From Variovorax sp. V213 (lineage in GTDB: Bacteria; Pseudomonadota; Gammaproteobacteria; Burkholderiales; Burkholderiaceae_C): a stretch of 64,000 nucleotides of DNA. The notes below the pieces were generated by a model that saw nothing but the letters and a program-made list of their open reading frames with translations, was not told where the DNA came from and did not search any database. The stretch's first letter is position 1, and each line of letters begins with the position of its first letter. Positions 1 to 8,191 of this stretch are shown here, one piece after another. The stretch is from positions 869,001-933,000 of the forward strand of contig NZ_AP028664.1 of assembly GCF_041154455.1 (NCBI RefSeq). Reading direction: 5' to 3'. The translations under genes and the position numbers were made by a program.

Positions 1-238
1 GCGCCGCCACGGCAATGGGATGGGTGATGTACGGTTCGCCGCTGTTGCGCAGCTGGCCCAGGTGGGCCTCGTCGGCAAAGCGGTAGGCGCGGCGTACCAA
101 CTCCGTGTCTTCGGAACTCAGATAATCGAGGCGTGCCGTCAAGGCGGCAAAGCTCGCGGCGGCCGCATTCAGCGCCGCCGGGCTAGGCTTCGGCGTGCCC
201 GAAGGGGCATGGGACTGATGTTTGGCAACCGCGCTCAT
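1..238 (-). CDS. spoT: RelA/SpoT family (p)ppGpp synthetase/hydrolase, N-terminal part
   Basis: Only about the first 79 residues are inside the window; the gene runs off the left edge. The translation from the ATG at 238-236 ends in a stretch like the HD-domain entry of RelA/SpoT enzymes (SEDTELVRRAYRFADEAHLGQLRNSGEPYITHPIAVA is read at about residues 41-77; key residues are the A-x-x-A-H and the GEPYxxHP motif). Family members make and degrade the stringent-response alarmone (p)ppGpp in the cytoplasm. The gene lies downstream of rpoZ on the same strand, the usual gmk-rpoZ-spoT order of proteobacteria. A hairpin with a T-run lies between rpoZ and this gene, so spoT may have its own promoter or be expressed by partial read-through. 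The start is the first ATG after that hairpin. Confidence 0.88.
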   Translation of the reverse strand, partial: MSAVAKHQSHAPSGTPKPSPAALNAAAASFAALTARLDYLSSEDTELVRRAYRFADEAHLGQLRNSGEPYITHPIAVAA

Positions 239-282
239 GGCTACCACTTTAGCGTGACCGCTGTATTGACGCGTCCAGACGT

Positions 283-311
283 AAAAAAAGCACCGCTTTG
301 CGGTGCCTTTT
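283..311 (-). terminator. Rho-independent terminator between rpoZ and spoT
   Basis: A perfect 7-bp stem (GCACCGC at 290-296, GCGGTGC at 300-306) with a TTT loop is followed on the minus strand by seven Ts (plus-strand A283-A289). It lies about 20 nt past the rpoZ stop and upstream of spoT. It also has a short T tract on the plus-strand side. Confidence 0.75.
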
Positions 312-331
312 CGTTGCAGGGGGGCGTCAGA

Positions 332-535
332 TCAGCCCGGTACCTTCTTGAGCATTTCGATGCCGATCTTGCCTTCGGCGATCTCGCGCAGGGCGGTCAC
401 CGCCGGCTTGTTCTTGCTCTCGATCTTGGGCGCGTGGCCTTGGCTCAGCATGCGCGCACGGTAAGTGGCGGCCAGAACCAGCTGGAAGCGGTTGGGGATC
501 TGAAGCAGACAATCTTCGACGGTGATGCGGGCCAT
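332..535 (-). CDS. rpoZ: DNA-directed RNA polymerase omega subunit
   Basis: A 67-residue protein, the normal omega length. It starts MARITVEDCL and carries the family segment NRFxLVLxAxxRARxL, which is how omega is recognised. Omega binds the C-terminal tail of beta' and helps RNA polymerase assembly, and it is needed for ppGpp site 1 in proteobacteria. It lies downstream of gmk by about 30 nt on the same strand and upstream of spoT, the classic gmk-rpoZ-spoT arrangement. No oddities are seen. Confidence 0.95.
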   Translation of the reverse strand: MARITVEDCLLQIPNRFQLVLAATYRARMLSQGHAPKIESKNKPAVTALREIAEGKIGIEMLKKVPG

Positions 536-566
536 GATGAGAATCTTTCGGTCGGTGAGCAGGAAA

Positions 567-1199
567 TCAGGGGATGTTCAGGGCGGCGAATGTGTCGGCA
601 CGTGCGCGGCGCTGTGCAGAATACCGAAGCCGCTGAGCGTGGACGATCGCCTTGAGATCGAAAAGCGCGCGCTCAAATAACTCGTTGATTATAACGAAGT
701 CGAATTCCCCCGCCCGGGCCATTTCTTCCGCGGCATTCTTGAGCCGCAGTTCGATGACCGCGGCGCTGTCTTCGCCGCGCCGTTCCAGCCGCGAGCGCAA
801 TTCTTCCCAGCTGGGCGGCAGGATGAAGATCATGACCGCGTTGGCAAAGGTCTTGCGAATCTGGATGGCGCCCTGGAAGTCGATCTCCAGGATGACGTCG
901 GCCCCCTGGGCGATTCGCTCCTCGATGGCTTTCTTGGAGGTGCCGTACCGGTGGCCGTGCACGTGGGCCCACTCCACGAAGCCGTCGGCGGCGATCATGG
1001 CGTCGAATTCCGACGGCGAGGTGAAAAAGTACTCCCGGCCGTGCTTTTCCTGCCCGCGCGGTGGCCGCGTGGTGTGGGAAACCGAGGGCTGGACGGCCGT
1101 ATCCAGTTCCATGAGCGCCTTGACCAGGCTCGACTTGCCGGCACCACTCGGTGCCGCGACGACAAAAATATTGCCTGGATAGTCCATTCGCTCGCTCAT
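567..1199 (-). CDS. gmk: Guanylate kinase
   Basis: A 210-residue enzyme, normal family length, that phosphorylates GMP (and dGMP) to GDP with ATP in purine nucleotide metabolism. The Walker A loop APSGAGKS is at residues 16-23. The GMP-binding region follows, with SHTTRPPRGQEKHGREYFF at about residues 40-58, and the lid/CORE segment ERRGEDSAAVIELRLKNA. Its start codon overlaps the stop of the yicC gene (ATGA, 4 bp), so the two are translationally coupled. rpoZ follows by about 30 nt. Confidence 0.96.
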   Translation of the reverse strand: MSERMDYPGNIFVVAAPSGAGKSSLVKALMELDTAVQPSVSHTTRPPRGQEKHGREYFFTSPSEFDAMIAADGFVEWAHVHGHRYGTSKKAIEERIAQGADVILEIDFQGAIQIRKTFANAVMIFILPPSWEELRSRLERRGEDSAAVIELRLKNAAEEMARAGEFDFVIINELFERALFDLKAIVHAQRLRYSAQRRARADTFAALNIP

Positions 1200-2110
1200 T
1201 CGATGTTCTGTACCTGTTCGCGCATCTGCTCGATCAGGACCTTCATGTCCACGCCAATGCGGGTGAGCTCCAGCGCGGCCGATTTGGAGCCCAGTGTATT
1301 GGCCTCGCGGTGCAGTTCCTGGATCAGGAAGTCCAGCCGCTTGCCGATTTCGCCGCCCTTCTTGAGCAACCGCTCGATTTCGTCGAGGTGCGAATTCAGG
1401 CGTGTGAGCTCTTCCGCCACGTCGATGCGGATGGCAAAGGCGGTGGCCTCGTTCAGCGCCCGGTCCTGGGCGGCCTCGGGCAGGGTGCCGCCGGTCAGGC
1501 CCATGGCCTCTTGCCAGCGCTCCAGGAAACGTGCGCGCTGCTGCTCGACCAGTTGGGGAATCAGCGGGCCGGCCTGTTCGACCAGCGTGCGCAATTGGGC
1601 CAGATGGGCTTCCAGCATCTTGGCAAGCCGTGCGCCTTCGCGCTGGCGGGCGGACATCAGGGCGTCCAGCGCCTTGCCGGTCACCTCGAGCAGGTCGCTG
1701 CCCCAGTCGCCACGGGCAGCGCTGTCGCCGCCCGCAAGGCGCAGCACGTCGGCCACGCTCAATTCGCGGGCGCTGGGCAGCCAGGCCTTGATGCCGTCCT
1801 GCACGCCGTTCAGCCGCTGCAGCAGCTTGACGGAGGGTTCGACGACACCTGCCTGCGCGGTGTTCTCGATGGCGGCCCGCACTTCGACCTTGCCGCGCTT
1901 GAGCTTGCCGGTGAGCAGCTCGCGCAGCGCGGTTTCATGCTGGCGCAGTTCCTCCGGCAATTTGAAGGTGAGATCGAGGAAGCGGCTGTTGACCGAGCGT
2001 ATCTCGACCCCGAGTCGTCCCGCGGCGGTAGGCCGTGCTTCGGCTTCGGAGTGGCTGCCAACGGGGCCGTTCTGGCCACTGGCATAGCCGGTCATGCTGT
2101 AAACTGGCAT
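1196..2110 (-). CDS. yicC: YicC family endoribonuclease
   Basis: A 304-residue protein that begins MPVYSMTGYASG, the signature N terminus of the YicC family (Y-S-M-T-G-[YF]-A). The C-terminal half carries the conserved DUF1732 segment with EEL-TRLNSHLDEIERLL and a final GRKLDFLIQELxREANTxGSK-type motif (here GKRLDFLIQELHREANTLGSK). E. coli YicC is a manganese-dependent endoribonuclease involved in RNA turnover; function here follows from the family. It is the first gene of the minus-strand run yicC-gmk-rpoZ-spoT and overlaps gmk by 4 bp. A divergent kinase gene starts about 90 nt away. Confidence 0.92.
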   Translation of the reverse strand: MPVYSMTGYASGQNGPVGSHSEAEARPTAAGRLGVEIRSVNSRFLDLTFKLPEELRQHETALRELLTGKLKRGKVEVRAAIENTAQAGVVEPSVKLLQRLNGVQDGIKAWLPSARELSVADVLRLAGGDSAARGDWGSDLLEVTGKALDALMSARQREGARLAKMLEAHLAQLRTLVEQAGPLIPQLVEQQRARFLERWQEAMGLTGGTLPEAAQDRALNEATAFAIRIDVAEELTRLNSHLDEIERLLKKGGEIGKRLDFLIQELHREANTLGSKSAALELTRIGVDMKVLIEQMREQVQNIE

Positions 2111-2201
2111 TGCGCCTCACTGTGGTTTTGCTTGCATGCACCGAGGCGTCGGCATGGCGTTCGCTTGCCGCACCATCGCCTTCGGGCGAAACTCCCGGAT
2201 T

Positions 2202-3209
2202 ATGTCAAAGGTCAAGCCTTCGCCCCTGCTGCCCGATACGGTCATTGGCGGTTACCGCATCGTTCGCCGGCTTTCCGCAGGCGGTTTTGGCGTTGTCTAT
2301 CTCGCCATAGACCCCGGCGGACAGCAGGTTGCCATCAAGGAATACCTGCCGTCTTCGCTCGCCACGCGCGGGCCGGGCGAGCTCACGCCCGAGGTTCCGC
2401 CCGAAAAGCTCTCCCTCTACAGGCTCGGTCTGAAGAGCTTTTTCGAGGAGGGCCGCTCGCTCGCGCAGATCTCGCATGCCTCGGTGGTGAGCGTTCTCAA
2501 CTTTTTCCGCGAGAACGAAACCGTCTACATGGTCATGAACTACCTGGAGGGTGCGACCCTGCAGGACTTCGTGGTGACCGCGCGCGACCTGAAAAGGCCC
2601 AAGGTTTTCCGGGAATCGACCATCCGGTCGCTTTTCGATGAAATCCTGCGGGGCCTGCGCATCGTTCACCAGTACAAGATGCTGCACCTGGACATCAAAC
2701 CCGCCAACATCTTCGTCACCGACGAAGACCGCGCGGTATTGATCGATTTCGGCGCCGCCCGCGAGGTGCTCAGCAAAGAGGGCATCTTCATCCGGCCGAT
2801 GTACACCCCCGGCTTTGCCGCCCCCGAGATGTACCGGCGCGATTCGTCGATGGGCCCCTGGACCGACATCTACGCCATCGGCGCCTGCATTTACGCCTGC
2901 ATGCAGGGCTACCCGCCCAACGACGCTCCGCGCCGCATCGAGAAAGACCGGCTCAGCCTGTCGCTGTCGCGCCTGCGCGGCGTGTATTCGGACAACCTCA
3001 TCGAAGTGGTCGAGTGGTGCATGTCGCTCGATCCGCTCTCGCGTCCGCAATCGGTCTTTGCGCTGCAAAAAGAACTGAGCCGCGAAGGCGAGCGGCGCTA
3101 CACCAAGCTCACCGTTGGCGAAAAGGTGCGGCTTTCATTCGACAACATCCGCTCCTTCGACAAGAAAGCCCTGCCCAGGGCGGCGGCACCTACGACGCGT
3201 CCGGCATGA
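2202..3209 (+). CDS. Serine/threonine protein kinase (Hanks type)
   Basis: A soluble-looking kinase of 335 residues. The glycine loop GGFG is at 27-30, the ATP lysine in VAIK is K46, the catalytic loop is LDIKPANI with D164, and the metal-binding DFG is D182. An APE-like segment (AAPEMY) and a domain-XI region follow. There is no obvious membrane segment or PASTA repeat; the C-terminal approx. 50 residues are basic. I chose the ATG at 2202 because the glycine loop then sits at the usual distance; an upstream in-frame ATG at 2136 exists. The stop overlaps the start of a PP2C phosphatase (ATGA), which implies a kinase/phosphatase pair acting on the same targets. The targets are not evident. Confidence 0.9.
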   Translation: MSKVKPSPLLPDTVIGGYRIVRRLSAGGFGVVYLAIDPGGQQVAIKEYLPSSLATRGPGELTPEVPPEKLSLYRLGLKSFFEEGRSLAQISHASVVSVLNFFRENETVYMVMNYLEGATLQDFVVTARDLKRPKVFRESTIRSLFDEILRGLRIVHQYKMLHLDIKPANIFVTDEDRAVLIDFGAAREVLSKEGIFIRPMYTPGFAAPEMYRRDSSMGPWTDIYAIGACIYACMQGYPPNDAPRRIEKDRLSLSLSRLRGVYSDNLIEVVEWCMSLDPLSRPQSVFALQKELSREGERRYTKLTVGEKVRLSFDNIRSFDKKALPRAAAPTTRPA

Positions 3210-4111
3210 AATTCTCGGTATTCCAGGTCAGCCGCAAGGGTGGCCGTCTCAAGAACGAAGACCGCATGGGCTACTGCTACACGCGGGAGTCGGGCCTTTT
3301 CGTGCTGGCCGACGGCATGGGCGGCCACCCCGAGGGCGAGGTGGCGGCCCAGCTGGCATTGCAGACCATCGCGGCGCTCTATCAGCGCGAAGCGCGACCC
3401 ACCGTCAAGGACGCCAAGGCCTTCCTGGCCGAATCGGCCATGGCCGCGCACCAGCAGATCATGCGGTACGCCAGCCACAAGGCCATGCTGGACACGCCGC
3501 GCACCACCGTCGTCGCGGCCCTGCTGCAGGGCACCACGGCCACCTGGATGCATTGCGGCGACTCGCGCCTTTACGTGGTGCGCGACGGTCGCCTGCTGAC
3601 CCGCACGCGCGACCATTCGCACGCCGAACGCCCGCGCCCGCAGGGCTCGGACATGCCGGTCAACCGCAACCTGCTGCTCACCTGCCTGGGTTCGCCGACC
3701 ACGCCGCTGTTCGATATTTCGGCGCCGCTGCAGCTGCAGCGCGGCGACCGCATCATGCTGTGCTCGGACGGCGTCTGGGGCGTGCTCGACGATGCCGTCA
3801 TCGTGCACACGCTGTCTTCCGACAAGCCGGTGTCCGATGCCGCGCCCGATCTTGCCGAAATGGCGCTTCGCAAGGGCGGCGCCCACAGCGACAACGTGAC
3901 GCTCATCGCGCTCGAATGGGAAATGCCCGATTCGACGCGCGAAGAGCGCGGCGTTTCCACCGAGACCATCGACGACGGCGTTTTTGCGTCCACCATCCAG
4001 GCCGGCATGCCCTCCGACGGCGAGATCGAGGACATGGACGAAGACGCCATCGAGCGCTCGATTGCCGAAATCAACGAGGCCATTCGCCGCTCTGCGGCAA
4101 AGAAGATTTGA
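3206..4111 (+). CDS. PP2C-family protein serine/threonine phosphatase
   Basis: A 301-residue protein with the metal-dependent phosphatase motifs in order: an early acidic site (RxxNEDR-like KNEDR), VLADGMGGHPEGEVAA, MHCGDSRLYxxR, LCSDGVWG and HSDNVTLI. These are the metal-coordinating aspartates of PP2C enzymes. The C-terminal about 50 residues are acidic and unrelated to the catalytic core. Its ATG overlaps the kinase stop codon, so the two are almost certainly co-translated; the phosphatase would reverse the kinase's phosphorylation. Similar kinase/PP2C pairs next to rph are plausible for the group, but I infer this from memory of layouts, not a search. Confidence 0.9.
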   Translation: MKFSVFQVSRKGGRLKNEDRMGYCYTRESGLFVLADGMGGHPEGEVAAQLALQTIAALYQREARPTVKDAKAFLAESAMAAHQQIMRYASHKAMLDTPRTTVVAALLQGTTATWMHCGDSRLYVVRDGRLLTRTRDHSHAERPRPQGSDMPVNRNLLLTCLGSPTTPLFDISAPLQLQRGDRIMLCSDGVWGVLDDAVIVHTLSSDKPVSDAAPDLAEMALRKGGAHSDNVTLIALEWEMPDSTREERGVSTETIDDGVFASTIQAGMPSDGEIEDMDEDAIERSIAEINEAIRRSAAKKI

Positions 4112-4245
4112 TATCCGGGCGTGCCGCGCATTGCGTGGCTGCCCACCCTTTTCAAGGCGGTCTTCACCCGCGCAGCCGGCAACGCCGGCGCTGCGGCGCG
4201 GCTGGCCGATGAGTTCCGTTTCATTCCCACGTACCCCTCACAAAA

Positions 4246-4977
4246 ATGACTGCTTTCACACGAAGCGCCGGCCGTGCCGCCGACCAGCTGCGCCCGGTGC
4301 GCATCACCCGCGGTTTCACCATCCACGCCGAAGGTTCGGTGCTCATCGAATTCGGCCAGACGCGCGTGCTGTGCACCGCCTCGGTCGAAGAGCGCGTGCC
4401 GCCGCACAAGCGCGGCAGCGGTGAAGGCTGGGTCACGGCTGAATACGGCATGTTGCCGCGTGCCACCCACACGCGCAGCGACCGCGAGGCCGCACGCGGC
4501 AAGCAAAGCGGCCGTACCCAGGAAATCCAGCGCCTCATCGGGCGCTCGATGCGCGCCGTGTTCGACCTGGCCGCGCTCGGCGAACGCACCATCCACCTCG
4601 ACTGCGACGTGCTGCAGGCCGACGGCGGCACCCGCACCGCGGCCATTACCGGCGCATTCGTCGCCGCGCAAGACGCCGTCAACAAGCTGCTCGCCGCCGG
4701 CACGCTGGCCGCTTCTCCCATCAAGGGCCACGTGGCCGCCATCTCGGTGGGCATCGTCGGCGGCACCCCGCTGCTCGACCTGGAATACACCGAAGACTCG
4801 GCCTGCGATACCGACATGAACGTCGTCATGACCGGCGCCGGCCATTTCGTCGAAGTGCAGGGCACTGCCGAAGGCGCGGCGTTCTCGCGCGACGAGATGA
4901 ACATCCTGCTCGGTCTGGCCGAGAAGGGCATCGGCGAACTGATCGTGCTGCAGCAGCAGTCTTTGCTTTCGAAGTAA
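4246..4977 (+). CDS. rph: Ribonuclease PH
   Basis: A 243-residue protein, typical of RNase PH, the phosphate-dependent 3'-5' exoribonuclease that trims tRNA 3' ends. It shows the family segments RPVRITRGFTxHAEGSVLIEFGxTRVLCTASVEE, the GWVTAEYGMLPRATHTR loop that contains phosphate-binding arginines, and GRSxRAVxDLxxLGERTIxxDCDVLQADGGTRTAAITG. It follows the phosphatase gene by about 135 nt and precedes rdgB by 5 nt, so rph-rdgB-hemW form an operon. Confidence 0.97.
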   Translation: MTAFTRSAGRAADQLRPVRITRGFTIHAEGSVLIEFGQTRVLCTASVEERVPPHKRGSGEGWVTAEYGMLPRATHTRSDREAARGKQSGRTQEIQRLIGRSMRAVFDLAALGERTIHLDCDVLQADGGTRTAAITGAFVAAQDAVNKLLAAGTLAASPIKGHVAAISVGIVGGTPLLDLEYTEDSACDTDMNVVMTGAGHFVEVQGTAEGAAFSRDEMNILLGLAEKGIGELIVLQQQSLLSK

Positions 4978-4982
4978 CTGCG

Positions 4983-5582
4983 ATGAAACTGGTTCTGGCT
5001 TCCAACAACGCCGGCAAGCTTGCCGAACTCCAGCAACTGTTTGCGGAGTTGTCGGTGACGCTCGTGCCCCAATCGGCATTGGGCGTGGGCGAGGCCGAGG
5101 AGCCGTTTCGCACCTTCGTCGAAAACGCGCTGGCCAAGGCGCGCCATGCCAGCGCCGCGACCGGCCTGCCCGCCATTGCGGACGACGCCGGGCTTTGCGT
5201 CGACGCCTTTGGCGGCTTGCCGGGCGTCGATACAGCGTTCTATGCCACACAGTTCGGCTATGCCAAGGGCGACGCCAACAACGTCAAGGCCCTGCTCGAG
5301 CAGCTCGACGGCGTGGTCAACCGGCGCGCCGCACTCGTCAGCACGCTGGTCGCGCTGCGCGGGCACGACGACCCCGAGCCCCTCATCGCCGTCGGCCGCG
5401 TGGTCGGCGAAATCACCAAGGCGCCCATTGGCGACAACGGCTTTGGCTTCGATCCCGTCATGTACCTGCCCAGCTTCGGCAAGACCTTTGCGCAGCTGCC
5501 GCCCGAGGTGAAAAATGCCAACAGCCACCGGGGCCAGGCGGCAAAAGCCATGCTGGCCCTGATGCGCGAACGCTGGTTCTGA
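4983..5582 (+). CDS. rdgB: XTP/dITP pyrophosphatase (house-cleaning)
   Basis: A 199-residue HAM1/RdgB family enzyme that hydrolyses dITP, XTP and similar aberrant nucleotides and keeps them out of DNA. The N terminus LVLASNNAGKLAELQ is the substrate-binding signature; FVENALAKARHA and the catalytic IADDAGLCVDAFGGLPGV follow. Near the C terminus are FGFDPV and the SHRGxAxxxL motif (NSHRGQAAKAML). It lies 5 nt after rph and 3 nt before hemW. Confidence 0.96.
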   Translation: MKLVLASNNAGKLAELQQLFAELSVTLVPQSALGVGEAEEPFRTFVENALAKARHASAATGLPAIADDAGLCVDAFGGLPGVDTAFYATQFGYAKGDANNVKALLEQLDGVVNRRAALVSTLVALRGHDDPEPLIAVGRVVGEITKAPIGDNGFGFDPVMYLPSFGKTFAQLPPEVKNANSHRGQAAKAMLALMRERWF

Positions 5583-5585
5583 CCG

Positions 5586-6845
5586 ATGGCCACTGTCGTT
5601 CCCATTCAGCCCGCGCAGCCCACCGGCGCGCCGCAGGCCAACGACGTGCTGCACTGGATGCGGCCCGGCCCGCTGCAGCTTGCGGCGCTGCCGCCGTTGT
5701 CGCTCTACATCCACCTGCCCTGGTGCCTGCGCAAGTGCCCTTATTGCGACTTCAACTCGCACGAGTGGCGAGCCACCAGCGAGGCCGAGGCCCAGGGCAT
5801 TCCCGAAGCCGCCTACCTCGACGCGCTGATTGCAGACCTCGACGCCGCGCTGCCGCTCATCTGGGGCCGCACCGTCCACACCATCTTCATTGGCGGCGGA
5901 ACGCCAAGCCTCTTTTCGCCCCAGGCCATCGACCGTCTGCTGGGCGACGTGCGGGCGCGTCTCAAACTGGCGCCCGAGTGCGAGATCACGCTCGAAGCCA
6001 ACCCCGGCACCTTCGAGCGCAACCGCTTTCGCGCCTACCGCAGTGCGGGCGTCACACGCCTGTCGGTGGGGGTGCAGAGCTTCAATGACGAGCACCTGAA
6101 GGCATTGGGCCGCGTGCACGACCGCGCACAGGCCATTGCCGCCGTCGAAGAAGCCGCGAGCGCTTTCGACACCTTCAACCTCGATCTGATGTACGCCCTG
6201 CCGGGCCAGACGCTCGAGGGCCTGGATGCCGACCTGACCCAGGCGCTGGCGCTCGCGCCGCCGCACATCTCGGTGTACCACCTCACCATCGAACCCAACA
6301 CCTGGTTCGCCAAGTTTCCGCCGGCCTTGCCCGAAGACGACGTGGCCTACGCCATGCTCGACCGCATCACCGAGCGCACCGCCGCCAGCGGCATGTCGCG
6401 CTACGAAGTTTCGGCCTATGCGCGCAGCGGCCACACCTGCGCGCACAACCTCAACTACTGGCAGTTTGGCGACTACCTTGGCATTGGCGCCGGCGCCCAC
6501 AGCAAGCTGAGCTTTGCCCATCGCATCGTGCGGCAGGTGCGCTTTCGCGAACCGCGCCTGTACATGGACAACGCCCGCGCAGGCGCCGCCGTGACGCAAA
6601 GCGAAGAAGTCGCGCTGGCCGACCTGCCGTTTGAGTTCATGCTCAACGCGCTGCGCCTGAAAGAAGGCTTCACGCTGCCCCAGTTCAGCGAGCGCACAGG
6701 GCTGGCCATGACCAGCATCCAAAAAGGGATGGAAGAAGCCGAGCGCAAGGGCCTCATCGCGCGCGACCTGCACCGCGTGTGGCCCACCGAACGCGGGCTG
6801 GATTTTCTGAGCGACCTGCAGACGCTTTTCCTGCCCGAGGCTTGA
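5586..6845 (+). CDS. hemW: HemW-like radical SAM protein (heme chaperone)
   Basis: A 419-residue radical-SAM protein. The cluster motif C-x3-C-x2-C is WCLRKCPYCDF with C47, C51 and C54, followed by the F-N-S-H typical of HemW. The SAM-binding FIGGGTPSLF, ExNPGT and the QSFNDEHLKALGRVHD segments are present, and the C-terminal HemW domain carries EFMLNALRLKEGF. Members were long called oxygen-independent coproporphyrinogen oxidases, but they lack that activity in tested cases and act as heme chaperones. It closes the rph-rdgB-hemW operon; tRNA-Ser follows 32 nt later. Confidence 0.94.
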   Translation: MATVVPIQPAQPTGAPQANDVLHWMRPGPLQLAALPPLSLYIHLPWCLRKCPYCDFNSHEWRATSEAEAQGIPEAAYLDALIADLDAALPLIWGRTVHTIFIGGGTPSLFSPQAIDRLLGDVRARLKLAPECEITLEANPGTFERNRFRAYRSAGVTRLSVGVQSFNDEHLKALGRVHDRAQAIAAVEEAASAFDTFNLDLMYALPGQTLEGLDADLTQALALAPPHISVYHLTIEPNTWFAKFPPALPEDDVAYAMLDRITERTAASGMSRYEVSAYARSGHTCAHNLNYWQFGDYLGIGAGAHSKLSFAHRIVRQVRFREPRLYMDNARAGAAVTQSEEVALADLPFEFMLNALRLKEGFTLPQFSERTGLAMTSIQKGMEEAERKGLIARDLHRVWPTERGLDFLSDLQTLFLPEA

Positions 6846-6861
6846 GGGCCGAGCGTCAGCA

Positions 6862-6867
6862 TAAAAT
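6862..6867 (+). promoter_or_regulatory. Possible -10 box of tRNA-Ser
   Basis: The hexamer TAAAAT ends 10 nt before the tRNA-Ser 5' end. No convincing -35 hexamer at standard spacing was seen. Confidence 0.35.
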
Positions 6868-6877
6868 CGACGGTTCC

Positions 6878-6965
6878 GGAGAGTTGGGTGAGTGGTTTAA
6901 ACCAGCAGTCTTGAAAACTGCCGACGAGAAATCGTCCGTGAGTTCGAATCTCACACTCTCCGCCA
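6878..6965 (+). tRNA. tRNA-Ser(UGA)
   Basis: The 88-nt sequence folds as a class II tRNA. The acceptor stem pairs GGAGAGT with ACTCTCC, and G plus an encoded CCA follows. The anticodon stem GCAGT/ACTGC encloses CTTGAAA, giving anticodon TGA. A long variable arm (CGACGAGAAATCGTC) fits serine, and the T arm reads GTGAG-TTCGAAT-CTCAC. The last 17 nt are repeated exactly at 9103-9119, so this gene appears to be an integration site. Confidence 0.97.
6949..6965 (+). repeat. Putative attL: 17-bp direct repeat in the tRNA-Ser 3' end
   Basis: TCTCACACTCTCCGCCA, the 3' half of the T arm through CCA, recurs exactly at 9103-9119. A tRNA 3' end duplicated at a distance is the usual footprint of a tyrosine-recombinase element. 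Confidence 0.6.
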
Positions 6966-6987
6966 GAATCAATCTGAGCAAGTTTCC

Positions 6988-7024
6988 AAAAGTCCCGCGC
7001 AGTTCATGCGACGGGACTTTTTTC
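6988..7024 (+). terminator. Rho-independent terminator after tRNA-Ser
   Basis: Arms AAAAGTCCCG (6988-6997) and CGGGACTTTT (7012-7021) form a long hairpin, with a short inner GC pairing, followed by Ts. It starts 23 nt after the tRNA. Confidence 0.85.
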
Positions 7025-7696
7025 TTCACCCTGAAGAAGACCTGTGAGGCTCGGTGCGGACCGTACGATCCTCCGCGCGCGCCGCTGGAACTGAATCGCC
7101 TTGGCGTCCCTAGACACTTTTGAGCCGTTGGAAATGGCGTCGCTCGACAGCACTCGGCTCGCTGACCCGATGGCGGCGGCCCGACATGGTTACCCCATCC
7201 TCCGGGTCCCCGCGCGCTGCGGTGCCGTTTTTACAGGCATAACGTCGCGGCGCAGGCAGGACAACGCTCTCCGGCGATGCGCACATGCTTATCCACCGTC
7301 TTATCCACTGCATTGGTGAAGAACTCGCCCTCTGTCATGGGTGCATCGGAGGGTGGCGTCAAGCAAAGTTGCACACATTTGGTAATAGCGATCAGCGATA
7401 ACTGGCAAGGCAAGCCGGAAAGCCATTGAGATTCAAATGGGCGTGCGTTCGCCCGCGACCCGACATCCTGGCTGTTTTCTCAAACAACAAAGCCTCCAGG
7501 CTTTGGGCACTGCAGGCTTTGAGGGGTCTTCTCGGCGGGCTTGGGTGGTTCGGCTCGCACCGCGCTGTCGTGCGTTGCAGTTGAGAAAACACTACCGGTC
7601 CTGTTGGGACTCGGTGGTGTGATCTTCGTCCAACTCTGGAAGTCCGAAAAGCGTGGCGGGGTAGCCTAGAGCCGCATTGGTCGAGAAAAAATGCTG
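7025..7696. other. Gene-free stretch inside the tRNA-Ser island
   Basis: No reading frame here looks like a real protein on either strand, and no RNA gene, repeat or terminator was recognised. The base composition is less uniform than in the neighbouring genes, which fits decayed island DNA. Confidence 0.5.
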
Positions 7697-7915
7697 CTAC
7701 AAATGCAACAAATCAGAAGACGGCCCCAGTACTGAATACGAAAGGTGAAGGAGTCCCAGCTTTCGCCATTGCTCGAAAGTTGGAACGGTGAGCGTGGCAA
7801 GTGCAATCTGGGCCGTCTCCCGCGGTGCCCGGTCAGCAGCCAGCGGAAAGAGCACTGCAAAGCCAAGTTCGTTGATCCAGGCATGTTCGGCGGAGAGGTC
7901 GGCAGCTCTGGATAG
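7697..7915 (-). pseudogene. Broken paralog of the small gene at 8192-8428
   Basis: The minus strand has an open frame of about 73 codons ending in TAG at 7699-7697, without any usable start. Its first part reads DLSAEHAWINELG, which resembles DSSVEDAWINEFG near the N terminus of the small gene at 8192-8428. At the DNA level about 35 of 43 positions match (plus strand near 7861-7903 and 8367-8409). The similarity stops after this motif. The frame is cut where the SRAP fragment begins (about 7921), so both look like truncated pieces brought together. Confidence 0.35.
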
Positions 7916-7920
7916 ATCCC

Positions 7921-8157
7921 TTGACCATGAACGCCGACCAGCACCCGCTGATGTCGCGCATGCCGCTCCCCGAACAAGACAAGCGCTCGGTGATCCCGCT
8001 TGATGTGCACGAGTTCGACCTCTGGCTGGCCGGCACCATCGAGGAGGCGAAGAAGTTGGTGAAGCTGGCCGCGGTGGAGGAGCTATTTGACGCCAGGCCG
8101 GCGCCGGCCTTGGTCGCCGAGTTTGGGAAGCCCGAACCCGAAGCCGAAAACGGCTGA
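7921..8157 (+). pseudogene. C-terminal fragment of an SRAP (SOS response-associated) peptidase
   Basis: About 78 residues that look like the end of a YedK/HMCES-type SRAP protein: MNADQHPLMSRM, then QDKRSVIPL and an E-F-D-x-WL-x-GT-x-EEA segment. In full-length proteins these follow the catalytic core. Everything upstream, including the N-terminal catalytic Cys2 that crosslinks abasic sites and the active-site Glu, is missing; the sequence before 7921 belongs to an unrelated fragment on the other strand. The first codon here is TTG, not a convincing start. I therefore call it a remnant and not a working gene. Confidence 0.6.
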
Positions 8158-8191
8158 GGCCTGGGCGAAGTGCGGGCGCGGCCTTCGCGCG

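Noticed and set aside
4221..6773. An 850-codon minus-strand frame opposite rph, rdgB and hemW
   Set aside because: It spans three well-supported plus-strand genes; its composition is that of a shadow frame.
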